The notes below the pieces were generated by a model, which was not told the origin of the DNA, did not search any database, and worked only from the letters and a program-made list of their open reading frames with translations. The position numbers were made by a program, and so were the translations under genes. A DNA stretch of 54,628 bases from an uncultured Burkholderiales bacterium (GTDB lineage: Bacteria > Pseudomonadota > Gammaproteobacteria > Burkholderiales > Burkholderiaceae_C). How positions within the stretch are numbered: position 1 is the first letter of the stretch; every line of letters starts with the position of its first letter. Below are positions 9,329 to 18,204 of the stretch, piece by piece. The stretch is taken from the NCBI GenBank assembly GCA_903876885.1, contig CAIRBP010000021.1, positions 1 through 54,628 of the forward strand, given 5' to 3'.

Positions 9329-9793
9329 TTATTTGCGCGCCAAAGAGGGCGTGGGCTCTAAAATGTTTATCGGGGGAGCCAACTTCATGGCTTCAGACAC
9401 AGCAACTTGAGCAGGACTTCTACATTCGTCCGCTAACCTTTGACCAAGTTTGCTGTTCATGAGCATTGACTTATTAGACAATTGAATCCAAACCGCACCA
9501 CTGACTTCGTCTTCTAAGCGGATTGCTCCTGTCGAAGTTTTAACTGGAGTAAGGTGGAAATGCTCATTTTTAAAATCTAAATAAAATTGGGTTGGTGAGC
9601 GCCTATCTAGCTCAATAGATACAGATTGCCCCAATTCACAGGGCAATCTACCCGTGTGCACTTGTTCGGCAATGGCCGCCAGTTCAGACGTTTTTGACTG
9701 TTGCACACCTTGACTTTGAGCGTTAGCGGCTGAGGCCACACTTAAGGCAGCAAGGACTGATGGTGCGAACGCTTTGATGATAAGTTTTTTCAC
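9329..9793 (-). CDS. Small periplasmic protein of unknown function
   Basis: This 154-residue protein begins with GTG at 9793, preceded by AGGAG 8 nt upstream, and has a clear signal peptide (MKKLIIKAF, hydrophobic core, ANA cleavage-type site near residue 25). The mature part has two cysteines (in LPCELG and DECRSP) that could form a disulfide in the periplasm. The segment AVWIQLSNKSMLMN near residues 105-118 looks like a conserved core. I do not recognise a named domain; a distant similarity to lysozyme-inhibitor (MliC-like) folds is possible but unproven. It sits between the CoA-ester lyase (21 bp) and acnB, so it is probably cotranscribed with TCA genes, which says little about its job. 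Confidence 0.7.
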   Translation of the reverse strand: MKKLIIKAFAPSVLAALSVASAANAQSQGVQQSKTSELAAIAEQVHTGRLPCELGQSVSIELDRRSPTQFYLDFKNEHFHLTPVKTSTGAIRLEDEVSGAVWIQLSNKSMLMNSKLGQRLADECRSPAQVAVSEAMKLAPPINILEPTPSLARK

Positions 9794-9814
9794 TTTATCT
9801 GCTCCTAATTACAG

Positions 9815-10810
9815 TTAGGGATTCTCAACGAATAAGTGTTGTATTTCATTAGGCAATACCCGCCCAGTTGCATGCGCTTTTTCTAATACATTCCAGAAAA
9901 ATCTGTAGCTTGCCCTGTCATGGAGTTGTTGCTCAAAAGATATAGGCGCCCATTCTGCATTTTGGGCAAGTAAGATGATTTCACAAGCTCGCTCAATGTC
10001 TTTTGCATTTGGAGCAAATGCTTCAACGATAGGTCTTATCTGATCCGGGTGAATGCTCCACATACGAGTAAAACCTAGCTCGAGGCTTGCTTTGCGGGCC
10101 GCCTGTGAGAGTGCCTGAGTGTTTTTAAACTCCGTTACTACACAGTGAGAGGGCACTTTGCCGTTTGCGTGGCATGCCTCAGCTATTTCTACTTTAGCCC
10201 TTAAAACCAAAGGGTGAGTAAATTGACCCTCAATGTCCATCGCTGTTGATGGAATCGCCCCAGCGTGCGTTGACACAAAGTCCATCACACCAAAACTAAT
10301 CGAATGAACTCTGGGGTGAGAGGCCATTTCATACACATTAGCTATTGCTTTTGGAGATTCAACCAAAATATGTATGGGTGTATGTGCGCCCCCAGCCTCG
10401 TTGACATGGTGCAAAGCCTGTGTGAAATCTTCCAGGCTATCAACTTTTGGGAGCATTAAGTGACTGATCTTTCTTCCCGCAGTTTTTAGGATCGTGGCCA
10501 CATCTTGCTCAAAAGATGGATGATGTATGGGATGAACACGAACACCTATTCTGGCGTTAGGTTTTGAGCTTTGGATGAACTCAGTCACCATTTGAGCGTG
10601 TTCGAGCTCACCCCCAACTGGGGCTCCGTCCTCGCAGTCCAATGTGACATCAAAGACGCAAACACCAAACTCAGAGGTCATTTCCTCTTGGAGTTGAATG
10701 CTTTTTTTCATTCGAGCCTCCACCCCACAGTAGTGGTCACAAACCGGCATTTTTATCTGACCGGCTTGCGCGGGCTCTAATATGTCCCTGGGGTGGTGGT
10801 TACTATTCAT
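9815..10810 (-). CDS. CoA-ester lyase of the HpcH/HpaI (CitE/malyl-CoA lyase) family
   Basis: The 331-residue protein belongs to the Mg-dependent HpcH/HpaI aldolase / citrate lyase beta-subunit superfamily, whose members cleave or form malyl-CoA, citramalyl-CoA or similar esters. Family landmarks are the FDVTLDCEDGAP segment (metal-binding acidic residues), RVHP, the catalytic VESPKAI glutamate, and SFGVMDFVSTHAGA with the second acidic ligand. It starts 3 bp after the mdh stop, so it is cotranscribed with mdh and acnB. That suggests handling of malate/glyoxylate-related CoA esters, but the substrate cannot be read from sequence. Malyl-CoA lyase (mcl-like) is a fair guess; citramalyl-CoA lyase is an alternative. 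Confidence 0.8.
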   Translation of the reverse strand: MNSNHHPRDILEPAQAGQIKMPVCDHYCGVEARMKKSIQLQEEMTSEFGVCVFDVTLDCEDGAPVGGELEHAQMVTEFIQSSKPNARIGVRVHPIHHPSFEQDVATILKTAGRKISHLMLPKVDSLEDFTQALHHVNEAGGAHTPIHILVESPKAIANVYEMASHPRVHSISFGVMDFVSTHAGAIPSTAMDIEGQFTHPLVLRAKVEIAEACHANGKVPSHCVVTEFKNTQALSQAARKASLELGFTRMWSIHPDQIRPIVEAFAPNAKDIERACEIILLAQNAEWAPISFEQQLHDRASYRFFWNVLEKAHATGRVLPNEIQHLFVENP

Positions 10811-10813
10811 TGA

Positions 10814-11800
10814 TTACAACAAGTGAGCTACGCCGGCCTGCTCGTCTTGAAGTTCCTTTAAGGTTTTATTGATACAAGTTTGACTAAACTCATCAATGGC
10901 CAAGCCCTCAACAACTTTGTATGAGCCCGCTTCACAGGTCACGGGGAAACCAAACATAGTGTCCTTAGGAATACCGTACCAACCGTCGGATGGGATACCC
11001 ATAGTTACCCACTTACCATTCGTGCCTAAAGCCCAGTCTCTCATGTGATCAATTGCTGCGTTTGCTGCGGATGCAGCAGAGGACAACCCACGGGCCTCAA
11101 TAATTGCAGCCCCGCGTTTGCCAACGGTTGGCAAAAATGTATTGGCATTCCATTCCTGATCGTTGATCATGTCTTTAACTGATTTGCCTGCGATAGTTGC
11201 AAACCTGTAGTCAGCGTACATGGTGGGTGAGTGATTGCCCCAGACACATAATTTTTCGATATCAGCCACTGCTTTACCCGTTTTAGCTGCAATTTGACTT
11301 GCTGCTCTGTTGTGATCTAAGCGCAACATAGCTGTGAAGTTTTTGCGGTTTAAATCTGGCGCGCTCTTCATAGCAATATATGAATTGGTATTTGCAGGGT
11401 TGCCAACAACCAAAACTTTCACATCACGGCTAGCGGATGCATTCAAAGCTTTACCTTGAGCAGTAAAGATTTGCGCGTTTGCAGCTAATAAATCAGCACG
11501 CTCCATGCCCGGGCCTCTGGGTCTTGCACCGACGAGCAATGCGTAATCTGTGTCTTTAAATCCGTGAACTGGATCTGAATGGGCTTCCATTCCCGCTAAT
11601 AGGGGAAAAGCGCAATCTTCTAATTCCATCATCACGCCTTTCAGCGCTTTTTGAGCTTTTTCATCTGGAATTTCTAACATCTGAAGAATAACAGGCTGAT
11701 CTTTACCTAACATTTCGCCTGAGGCAATTCGGAACAACAAGGCATAACCAATTTGACCAGCGGCCCCAGTAATCGCAACGCGAACAGGTTTTTTACTCAT
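10814..11800 (-). CDS. mdh: Malate dehydrogenase
   Basis: Mdh oxidises malate to oxaloacetate with NAD in the TCA cycle. The protein is 328 residues from the ATG at 11800, which has GGAG 6-7 nt upstream. The frame runs 14 residues further to 11842, but that extension is an AT-rich leader with no family support. The NAD fold motif [13 protein letters not shown] is at the N-terminus. The substrate-binding loop is [14 protein letters not shown], and the catalytic His lies in [11 protein letters not shown]. The sequence is the cytosolic-MDH-like type common in Burkholderiales rather than the E. coli type. It heads the mdh / lyase / small protein / acnB unit and is transcribed away from gntR. Confidence 0.97.
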   Translation of the reverse strand: MSKKPVRVAITGAAGQIGYALLFRIASGEMLGKDQPVILQMLEIPDEKAQKALKGVMMELEDCAFPLLAGMEAHSDPVHGFKDTDYALLVGARPRGPGMERADLLAANAQIFTAQGKALNASASRDVKVLVVGNPANTNSYIAMKSAPDLNRKNFTAMLRLDHNRAASQIAAKTGKAVADIEKLCVWGNHSPTMYADYRFATIAGKSVKDMINDQEWNANTFLPTVGKRGAAIIEARGLSSAASAANAAIDHMRDWALGTNGKWVTMGIPSDGWYGIPKDTMFGFPVTCEAGSYKVVEGLAIDEFSQTCINKTLKELQDEQAGVAHLL

Positions 11801-11882
11801 GAAAAACTCCAGAAAATTAAAAAATGAAATTAAAAAAAGCAATTTAAGCAGTTTACTCTGGAAAACCCTTAAAATTCGCTTT

Positions 11883-11908
11883 ATCTTATGTCTTATAGAA
11901 GATATGAT
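11883..11908. promoter_or_regulatory. Candidate regulator-binding dyad in the mdh-gntR control region
   Basis: A 26-bp imperfect palindrome is centred on TATA at 11895-11898; 18 of 26 positions match the reverse complement (outer arms ATC..TAT / ATA..GAT). It overlaps the predicted mdh -10 box. A GntR-family regulator is encoded next door, and such regulators commonly bind dyads in their own divergent promoter, so autoregulation with TCA control is a reasonable inference, not shown. Confidence 0.35.
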
Positions 11909-11931
11909 AATGTTAAATCTCTTTTTTTCAA
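11904..11931 (-). promoter_or_regulatory. Predicted sigma-70 promoter of mdh
   Basis: On the minus strand, TTGAAA (11926-11931) and TATCAT (11904-11909) are separated by 16 bp. Each box has one mismatch to the consensus. The position, about 100 bp before the mdh ATG, fits. The -10 box is covered by the imperfect dyad at 11883-11908. Confidence 0.5.
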
Positions 11932-11960
11932 AATCTTAGCCCTCATCCAATTGTTTCTTT

Positions 11961-12809
11961 ATGTCTGCGCAAATTAAAACCAGCACTCCAACAATTGAGA
12001 CCACAGATTCTCCATCAGAGGTCAAAAAAGATAGTAAGCACTCACAATCAGAAGGGATTCAATCTACAAAGACCTTGGCTAACCTGCCCTCCTTCAGCCC
12101 TTTGTATCAACAAATTAAAGAATTACTCCTTCAAAGCCTACAACAAGGAGAATGGCAACCCGGGGAAGTTATCCCAAGTGAAATGGATTTAGCTGACCGC
12201 TTTCAGGTCAGCCAAGGCACTGTGCGTAAAGCTATTGATGACTTAGCAGCAAATAACATTCTTATTAGACGTCAAGGGGTGGGTACATTTGTCGCGACTC
12301 ACCTTGAGGAGAGAGTTCAGTACCGGTTTTTGAAACTCATGCCTGACTCTGAGGACCCCTTAAATAAAGCCTCCGCAGAGAGAAGAATCATCACCTGCAA
12401 ACAAACCAATGCTAAGTCACATGTTGCCAAAGCTTTGGGGTTGACTGAAAACGATCCTGTGCTTTGTCTTAGAAGAGTGTTGGCTTTCTCTGGGGTTGCC
12501 ACAATCTTGGAGGATATTTGGTTACCTGAACATTCTTTCGCTGGTCTTACAGCAGAGCGCTTAAGGGACTATCATGGTCCTATGTATGCATTTTTTGAAT
12601 CGGCTTTTGGGGTCAAAATGGTCAAGGCCGATGAACGAATCAAGGCCCTTCTACCGGACCCCGTGCAAGCTAAACTACTGGAAATATCCATCGACACACC
12701 CGTTCTAAGCGTTGAGCGCACGGCCTTCACTTACAACAACACCCCCATGGAATTCAGACAAGGACTCTATCTAACTATAGACTGCCACTACAGAAACGAA
12801 CTAAACTAA
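11961..12809 (+). CDS. GntR-family (HutC subfamily) transcriptional regulator
   Basis: The protein is 282 residues long. After about 45 polar residues, a winged helix-turn-helix GntR domain spans roughly residues 48-115 (LYQQIKELLL ... PSEMDLADRFQVSQGTVRKAIDDLAANNILIR in pieces). A UTRA-type ligand-binding domain follows (about 130-280). This arrangement marks the HutC subfamily, whose members bind small metabolites and release DNA. The gene lies between mdh and sdhC, in the place Burkholderiales keep a regulator of the TCA genes, so a role in controlling mdh-acnB and sdh-gltA is likely. The effector is unknown. Its 124-bp gap to sdhC leaves room for a separate sdh promoter. Confidence 0.88.
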   Translation: MSAQIKTSTPTIETTDSPSEVKKDSKHSQSEGIQSTKTLANLPSFSPLYQQIKELLLQSLQQGEWQPGEVIPSEMDLADRFQVSQGTVRKAIDDLAANNILIRRQGVGTFVATHLEERVQYRFLKLMPDSEDPLNKASAERRIITCKQTNAKSHVAKALGLTENDPVLCLRRVLAFSGVATILEDIWLPEHSFAGLTAERLRDYHGPMYAFFESAFGVKMVKADERIKALLPDPVQAKLLEISIDTPVLSVERTAFTYNNTPMEFRQGLYLTIDCHYRNELN

Positions 12810-12841
12810 ACGGTTTTACTTAACTACACCGGCAATTCTTG

Positions 12842-12852
12842 TTGCATTGCAA
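12842..12852. promoter_or_regulatory. Short palindrome upstream of sdhC
   Basis: TTGCATTGCAA is a perfect 5-1-5 palindrome about 80 bp before the sdhC ATG. It could be an operator for the sdh promoter. It does not resemble the dyad upstream of mdh, so a common regulator is not supported by sequence. Confidence 0.25.
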
Positions 12853-12933
12853 TAAAATGAGCCATCACTTTGATTTAATTAACGCTATTTCCTCAAAATT
12901 CCACAAAGAGCAACAAACTAGAAAGAGCAACTT

Positions 12934-13365
12934 ATGAGCGAATTACACCCAAATAAACCAGAGTTTCGCAATATCAATGCATTTGTTGATTTGCCTACCT
13001 ACAGACTCCCCCCTGCTGGGTGGGTCTCCATCCTACACAGAATAAGCGGCGCGGTAATGTTTTTGTTACTGCCCTTAATTATTTGGATGTTTGATACATC
13101 AGTTTCATCTGAAATTTCATTTATGAAATTTAAATCTGCCTTTGTTGCAGGACTTTGGATCTTCCCTGGCTTTGTGATTCAAATCGTAAGTCTAGGCCTC
13201 ATATGGGCTTTCCTTCATCACCTCATCGCTGGGCTGCGTCACTTGTATATGGATGCAACGCACTCAGTGACCAAAGAGTTCGGAAGATCCTCAGCAATTT
13301 TTGTTTTAACCCTCAGCATTGGGCTAACGCTTGTGCTTGGGGCTAAGTTATTTGGTCTTTATTAA
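12934..13365 (+). CDS. sdhC: Succinate dehydrogenase cytochrome b556 subunit
   Basis: SdhC is one of the two membrane anchors of complex II and helps bind heme b and ubiquinone. The 143-residue protein has the family start (NAFVDLPTYRLPPAGWVSILHRISG) in pieces and three membrane segments (about 32-50, 66-90 and 115-140). The conserved His lies in the LHHLIAGLRHLYMD region, a heme ligand candidate. It is the first gene of sdhCDAB and lies 14 bp before sdhD. Confidence 0.95.
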   Translation: MSELHPNKPEFRNINAFVDLPTYRLPPAGWVSILHRISGAVMFLLLPLIIWMFDTSVSSEISFMKFKSAFVAGLWIFPGFVIQIVSLGLIWAFLHHLIAGLRHLYMDATHSVTKEFGRSSAIFVLTLSIGLTLVLGAKLFGLY

Positions 13366-13379
13366 TAGGAGTACTTCAA

Positions 13380-13745
13380 ATGTCCGTCAATTTTGGTTCT
13401 AAACGGATTGTGGTTGGGGCTCACTACGGTTTGCGCGACTGGCTAGCCCAGCGCGTTACTGCGGCTTTAATTGCTCTTCTGACAGCTTTGATTCTGGTTC
13501 AAATCATTTTCTCTAGTGGAGAGATTGGCTACGACACATGGGCATCCATTTTTAGTGCTCAGTGGATGAAGGCACTTACTTTTGCCACAATTTTGGCCTT
13601 GATTTATCACGTATGGGTAGGAATGAGAGATATTTGGATGGACTACATCAAGCCCACCGGAGTCAGACTATTTCTACAAGTTTTTACTATTGTGTGGTTG
13701 CTCGCCTGCGCTGGCTGGGCTATCCAAGTTCTTTGGAGACTTTGA
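13380..13745 (+). CDS. sdhD: Succinate dehydrogenase hydrophobic membrane anchor subunit
   Basis: SdhD completes the membrane domain of complex II. The 121-residue protein has the family motif GLRDWLAQRVTAAL near the N-terminus, where the Arg is close to the quinone site. Three predicted membrane helices lie at about 24-43, 58-78 and 95-117. The motif YHVWVGMRDIWMDYIKP carries the conserved His expected for the heme/quinone region. The start follows GGAG at 13368-13371. The stop is 2 bp before sdhA. Confidence 0.95.
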   Translation: MSVNFGSKRIVVGAHYGLRDWLAQRVTAALIALLTALILVQIIFSSGEIGYDTWASIFSAQWMKALTFATILALIYHVWVGMRDIWMDYIKPTGVRLFLQVFTIVWLLACAGWAIQVLWRL

Positions 13746-13747
13746 AA

Positions 13748-15553
13748 ATGACGAAATCCTCAACGATACCCCGCCGCCGCTTTGACGTCGTGATTGTGGG
13801 CGCGGGTGGCTCTGGAATGAGAGCATCACTACAACTCTCACGTGCTGGACTAAACGTTGCAGTGTTGTCAAAAGTTTTTCCCACTCGCTCTCACACTGTT
13901 GCTGCCCAAGGGGGTATCGGTGCATCACTGGGTAACATGTCAGAGGACAACTGGCACTACCACTTTTACGACACCATTAAAGGCTCTGACTGGTTGGGAG
14001 ACCAAGACGCTATTGAATTTATGTGTCGCGAAGCTCCAAAAGTTGTCTACGAACTTGAGCATATGGGAATGCCTTTTGACAGGAATCCTGACGGAACAAT
14101 TTATCAAAGACCATTTGGCGGACACACCGCAAATTATGGTGAAAAAGCTGTTCAAAGAGCCTGCGCAGCTGCTGACCGAACTGGTCACGCAATGCTGCAC
14201 ACTCTTTATCAGCAAAACGTTGAATCAAAGACGAACTTCTTTGTCGAGTGGATGGCACTTGATCTGATCCGCGACTCTGAAGGCGACGTAGTTGGTGTGA
14301 CTGCGCTTGAGATGGAGACTGGTGAGCTTTTCATTCTTGAAGCTAAAACAGTTCTCTTGGCCACAGGTGGAGCGGGCCGTATTTTTGCAGCCTCGACAAA
14401 CGCCTTTATCAACACAGGTGATGGAATGGGTATGGCTGCTCGTGCCGGCATACCGCTAGAGGACATGGAGTTCTGGCAATTTCACCCCACAGGAGTTCAC
14501 GGCGCAGGTGTTTTGTTAACAGAGGGTTGCCGCGGTGAAGGCGCTATTTTGCTGAATAGCAATGGTGAACGCTTTATGGAGCGTTACGCTCCCACTTTAA
14601 AAGACCTGGCCCCGAGGGATTTTGTGTCTCGCTCTATGGACCAAGAAATTAAAGAAGGTAGGGGATGTGGCCCTAACAAAGACCACGTGCTATTAAAGCT
14701 CGACCACCTTGGCGCTGAAACTATTCACAAACGCTTACCTTCAGTTTATGAGATTGGTGTTAACTTTGCAAACGTAGACATTACCAAAGAACCTATTCCT
14801 GTAGTTCCAACAATCCACTACCAGATGGGTGGTATACCTACCAATGTACACGGACAAGTAGTCATCCCTAACGGACGCGAATTCAACGCTGTCGTTGGTG
14901 GTCTCTATGCGGTTGGAGAGTGCTCTTGCGTGAGCGTTCACGGTGCAAATAGGCTGGGTACAAATTCACTCCTTGATTTGTTAGTCTTTGGTCGTGCAGC
15001 GGGTAACCATATCGTAGAAACTGCTTTAAAAACCAAGTCTCACAAACCCCTGCCCGCCGATGCAGCAGATCGGACATTAGCGCGTTTAGCTAGGCTAGAC
15101 AACGCAAAAGACGGTGAGTACTCTCAAGATGTTGCTAACGATCTTCGCGCCGCAATGCAACTGCATGCTGGTGTTTTTAGAACCCAAGCTAGCATGGATG
15201 AAGGTGTCCGTAAGATTGCAGAACTTCGTGAGCGAGTCGGTCGCATCGGCCTGAAAGACACATCCAAGGTTTTCAACACTGCACGTATTGAAGCCTTAGA
15301 AGTTGACAACTTGATTGAGTGCGCACAGGCAACTATGGAGTCCGCAGCAGCTAGACATGAATGCCGAGGAGCTCACACAGTTGAGGACTACGAGCGCCCT
15401 GCTGATGATCCTGTACACCCACTCGGTCGCGACGACGCAGAGTGGATGAAGCACACACTTTGGCATTCATACGACAATAGTTTGAGTTATAAACCTGTGC
15501 AACTCAAGCCACTTACCGTAGAAAGCGTTCCGCCAAAGGTTCGTACTTTCTAA
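13748..15553 (+). CDS. sdhA: Succinate dehydrogenase flavoprotein subunit
   Basis: SdhA oxidises succinate to fumarate with covalent FAD. The start is ATG at 13748, 2 bp after sdhD. The open frame extends upstream inside sdhD, but those residues are a shadow. The 601-residue protein has the FAD fold VIVGAGGSGMRA and the covalent flavin His in RSHTVAAQGG. The active-site loops are HPTGVHGAGVLLTEGCRGEG and TIHYQMGGIPTN, followed by GANRLGTNSLLDLLVFGR. The C-terminal domain ends normally. Flavinylation should need the SdhE encoded two genes downstream. Confidence 0.98.
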   Translation: MTKSSTIPRRRFDVVIVGAGGSGMRASLQLSRAGLNVAVLSKVFPTRSHTVAAQGGIGASLGNMSEDNWHYHFYDTIKGSDWLGDQDAIEFMCREAPKVVYELEHMGMPFDRNPDGTIYQRPFGGHTANYGEKAVQRACAAADRTGHAMLHTLYQQNVESKTNFFVEWMALDLIRDSEGDVVGVTALEMETGELFILEAKTVLLATGGAGRIFAASTNAFINTGDGMGMAARAGIPLEDMEFWQFHPTGVHGAGVLLTEGCRGEGAILLNSNGERFMERYAPTLKDLAPRDFVSRSMDQEIKEGRGCGPNKDHVLLKLDHLGAETIHKRLPSVYEIGVNFANVDITKEPIPVVPTIHYQMGGIPTNVHGQVVIPNGREFNAVVGGLYAVGECSCVSVHGANRLGTNSLLDLLVFGRAAGNHIVETALKTKSHKPLPADAADRTLARLARLDNAKDGEYSQDVANDLRAAMQLHAGVFRTQASMDEGVRKIAELRERVGRIGLKDTSKVFNTARIEALEVDNLIECAQATMESAAARHECRGAHTVEDYERPADDPVHPLGRDDAEWMKHTLWHSYDNSLSYKPVQLKPLTVESVPPKVRTF

Positions 15554-15607
15554 TTTCATTTAAAAAACCATTCAAGATACATCACTCTGATTCGAACGGA
15601 GAACATT

Positions 15608-16312
15608 ATGCAAAAACGCACCTTCAAAATCTATCGCTACGATCCTGAGAAGGACGAGAAGCCCTACATGCAAACCATTGAAATTGAACTTGAGGGCAAT
15701 GAGCGCATGTTGCTTGATGCTTTAATTAAATTAAAAGCTATCGATCCCTCAATCTCTTACAGACGCTCTTGTAGGGAAGGTGTTTGTGGCTCAGATGCTA
15801 TGAACATCAACGGCAAAAACGGATTAGCATGTCTGACTAATCTTTTAACTCTGCCACAAACGATCGTTTTAAAGCCGCTCCCAGGACTTCCTGTTGTTCG
15901 CGATTTGATCGTTGACATGACTCAATTCTTCAAACAATACAACTCAATCAAACCTTATTTGGTTAATGACACCTTACCACCAGAAAAAGAGCGTTTGCAG
16001 TCTCCTGAGGAAAGGGATGAGCTCAATGGGCTTTATGAGTGTATTTTGTGCGCAAGCTGCTCTACCAGTTGCCCATCATTTTGGTGGAATCCTGATAAAT
16101 TTGTAGGACCCGCTGGACTGCTTCAAGCTTACCGTTTCATCGCCGACTCCAGAGACCAAGCAACTGCGGAGCGTTTGGACAACTTAGAAGATCCGTACCG
16201 CCTGTTTAGATGCCACACAATCATGAACTGCGTTGACGTTTGTCCTAAGGGTCTAAACCCAACCAAAGCAATCGGTAAAATTAAAGAATTGATGGTTAAC
16301 CGGGCTGTTTAA
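15608..16312 (+). CDS. sdhB: Succinate dehydrogenase iron-sulfur subunit
   Basis: SdhB passes electrons from FAD to quinone through three clusters. The 234-residue protein shows all ligands. Cys55, Cys60 and Cys75 with Asp63 hold the [2Fe-2S] cluster; Asp63 replaces Cys as in E. coli SdhB. Cys145, Cys148, Cys151 and Cys155, together with Cys202, Cys208 and Cys212, provide the ligands of the [4Fe-4S] and [3Fe-4S] clusters. GGAG precedes the ATG. The gene is 54 bp after sdhA and 33 bp before sdhE. Confidence 0.98.
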   Translation: MQKRTFKIYRYDPEKDEKPYMQTIEIELEGNERMLLDALIKLKAIDPSISYRRSCREGVCGSDAMNINGKNGLACLTNLLTLPQTIVLKPLPGLPVVRDLIVDMTQFFKQYNSIKPYLVNDTLPPEKERLQSPEERDELNGLYECILCASCSTSCPSFWWNPDKFVGPAGLLQAYRFIADSRDQATAERLDNLEDPYRLFRCHTIMNCVDVCPKGLNPTKAIGKIKELMVNRAV

Positions 16313-16345
16313 TTCTTATTAAACCAAGTCTTAACCCAAGCGCTT

Positions 16346-16711
16346 ATGCAAGAGATGTTTCTTGACCACCCCAACGATCCAGGCTTACTGGGTCTAGGGG
16401 CAGGTGAACCTCTTGGAGACGCGGGACTCAATAGACTTAGGTGGCGCTGTAGGCGAGGATTATTGGAAAATGATTTGTTCATTCAAAAATTTTTTCAACG
16501 CCACGGTAACAATTTAACAGTCGGTAACGCCAGAGCAATGTACGAAATCATGCGCTTAACTGACAATGATTTGTTGGATATATTGTTGGGACGAACTACA
16601 AAAAGTGTTGATAATTTAATAAATAACCATCAAGAGTTAGACATCGAGACAGAAGAGGCGAATGCAGAGAAACCAGAAATCCAAGAAGTCATAAACCTGC
16701 TCAAAGGTTGA
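16346..16711 (+). CDS. sdhE: FAD assembly factor SdhE
   Basis: SdhE promotes covalent FAD attachment to SdhA. The core (LNRLRWRCRRGLLEND, then a five-helix bundle ending DLLDILLGR) contains the conserved RGxxE motif as RGLLE. At 121 residues it is longer than the usual 80-90: about 25 residues precede the core and an acidic tail of about 30 residues follows (rich in Glu after residue 90). The start used is the first ATG at 16346; a later start is possible, but the next methionine only removes three residues. Its place between sdhB and gltA fits its function. Confidence 0.9.
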   Translation: MQEMFLDHPNDPGLLGLGAGEPLGDAGLNRLRWRCRRGLLENDLFIQKFFQRHGNNLTVGNARAMYEIMRLTDNDLLDILLGRTTKSVDNLINNHQELDIETEEANAEKPEIQEVINLLKG

Positions 16712-16773
16712 ATTGAATTTATAGGTTTATCGATCAGCGTAGAAAGTAATTGCACAAGTAACAGGAATTAATT

Positions 16774-18084
16774 ATGAAACTCTCAGATAACAAGGCTACG
16801 ATCTCCTTTACCAACGGCGCTCCCAGTTTTGAGATGCCCGTTTATCAAGGATCTATTGGTCCAGACGTGATCGATATCCGTAAGCTGTACGGACAAACCG
16901 GCATGTTCACCTATGATCCTGGATTCTTATCCACCGCATCATGTCAATCAGCCATCACCTACATTGATGGCGATAAGGGCGAGTTGCTTTACCGTGGTTA
17001 TCCCATTGAGCAATTAGCCACTTCCTGCGATTTTCTTGATACCTGCCACTTGCTCATGTACGGCGACTTACCAGGCGCTCAAAAGAAAAAAGATTTCACC
17101 CACCTCGTTACTCACCACACAATGGTGCATGACCAGATGCAGTATTTCATGCGTGGTTTTAGAAGAGACGCTCATCCAATGGCCGTATTAACAGGTCTCG
17201 TTGGTGGTTTATCAGCGTTCTATCACGATAGTACCGATATCAACAACCCAGAGCACCGCGACATTGCAGCTATTAGATTAATAGCAAAAATGCCAACTCT
17301 AGTTGCTATGGCATACAAATACAGTATTGGCCAACCCTACATGTACCCTCAAAATAATTTGAGTTATGCAGGTAATTTCCTTCATATGATGTTTGGCACT
17401 CCTTGTGAGGAATACAAAGTTAGCCCAGTGTTAGAAAAAGCCTTAGATCGTATTTTTGTTTTGCACGCAGACCATGAACAAAATGCATCCACGTCCACCG
17501 TCAGGCTTTGCGGATCTTCGGGCACAAACCCGTTTGCGGCTATAGCAGCTGGCGTTGCTTGTCTATGGGGGCCAGCCCACGGGGGCGCTAACGAGGCATG
17601 TCTTAACATGCTAGGTGAGATCCAAGCAAAAGGCGGAGTAGAGAAAGTTGGTGAATTCATTGCCCAAGTAAAAGACAAAAATTCAGGCGTAAAGCTTATG
17701 GGCTTTGGTCACCGCGTTTACAAAAATTACGACCCACGCGCCAAACTCATGCAAGAGACTTGTAATGAGGTGCTCAAAGAACTTGGACTAGAAAACGATC
17801 CTCTTTTTAAACTTGCCAAAGCATTGGAGAAAATTGCTTTAGAAGACGATTACTTCGTATCACGTAAGCTCTACCCCAACGTAGACTTTTATTCTGGAAT
17901 TGTTCAACGAGCTATTGGTATCCCAGTTAAGTTATTTACTGGAATATTTGCAATGGCAAGAACAGTTGGTTGGATTGCTCAACTGAACGAGATGATTGCG
18001 GATCCTGAGTACAAGATTGGCAGACCTCGCCAACTCTTTACTGGCTCACCAAGACGTGATGTTCCTCCAATGAATAAACGCTAA
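16774..18084 (+). CDS. gltA: Citrate synthase (type II, hexameric form)
   Basis: GltA condenses oxaloacetate and acetyl-CoA into citrate. The 436-residue length and the N-terminal beta-rich domain match the large NADH-sensitive type of Gram-negative bacteria. Active-site pieces are [26 protein letters not shown] (catalytic His), [14 protein letters not shown] (second His) and the Asp in [14 protein letters not shown] stretch 6 nt before the ATG may be the ribosome site. The gene ends the gntR-sdh unit and is followed by two hairpins. Confidence 0.98.
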   Translation: MKLSDNKATISFTNGAPSFEMPVYQGSIGPDVIDIRKLYGQTGMFTYDPGFLSTASCQSAITYIDGDKGELLYRGYPIEQLATSCDFLDTCHLLMYGDLPGAQKKKDFTHLVTHHTMVHDQMQYFMRGFRRDAHPMAVLTGLVGGLSAFYHDSTDINNPEHRDIAAIRLIAKMPTLVAMAYKYSIGQPYMYPQNNLSYAGNFLHMMFGTPCEEYKVSPVLEKALDRIFVLHADHEQNASTSTVRLCGSSGTNPFAAIAAGVACLWGPAHGGANEACLNMLGEIQAKGGVEKVGEFIAQVKDKNSGVKLMGFGHRVYKNYDPRAKLMQETCNEVLKELGLENDPLFKLAKALEKIALEDDYFVSRKLYPNVDFYSGIVQRAIGIPVKLFTGIFAMARTVGWIAQLNEMIADPEYKIGRPRQLFTGSPRRDVPPMNKR

Positions 18085-18103
18085 TCTGGGTTTAAAGAAT
18101 GAT

Positions 18104-18122
18104 GGGGCTCATGCCCCCTTTT
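18104..18122 (+). terminator. Hairpin after gltA (first)
   Basis: GGGGC (18104-18108) and GCCCC (18113-18117) form a 5-bp stem with a TCAT loop, followed by CTTTT. It lies 19 bp after the gltA stop and is a plausible but short intrinsic terminator. Confidence 0.55.
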
Positions 18123-18134
18123 AATCGCAAACTC

Positions 18135-18170
18135 AAAAGAGCTCGCAGCGTGCCTGTCGAGCTCTTTTTT
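18135..18170 (+). terminator. Strong intrinsic terminator after gltA (second)
   Basis: An 11-bp perfect stem (AAAAGAGCTCG, 18135-18145, with CGAGCTCTTTT, 18158-18168) is followed directly by more T. Together with the weaker hairpin just upstream it should firmly close the sdh-gltA unit and insulate the next gene. Confidence 0.85.
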
Positions 18171-18204
18171 CATCCAATTAAATTTACCTTACCCCTGTCA
18201 ATCC

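Noticed and set aside
13562-13747. 62-residue N-terminal extension of SdhA
   Set aside because: It lies inside sdhD in another frame; the ATG at 13748 is the family start.
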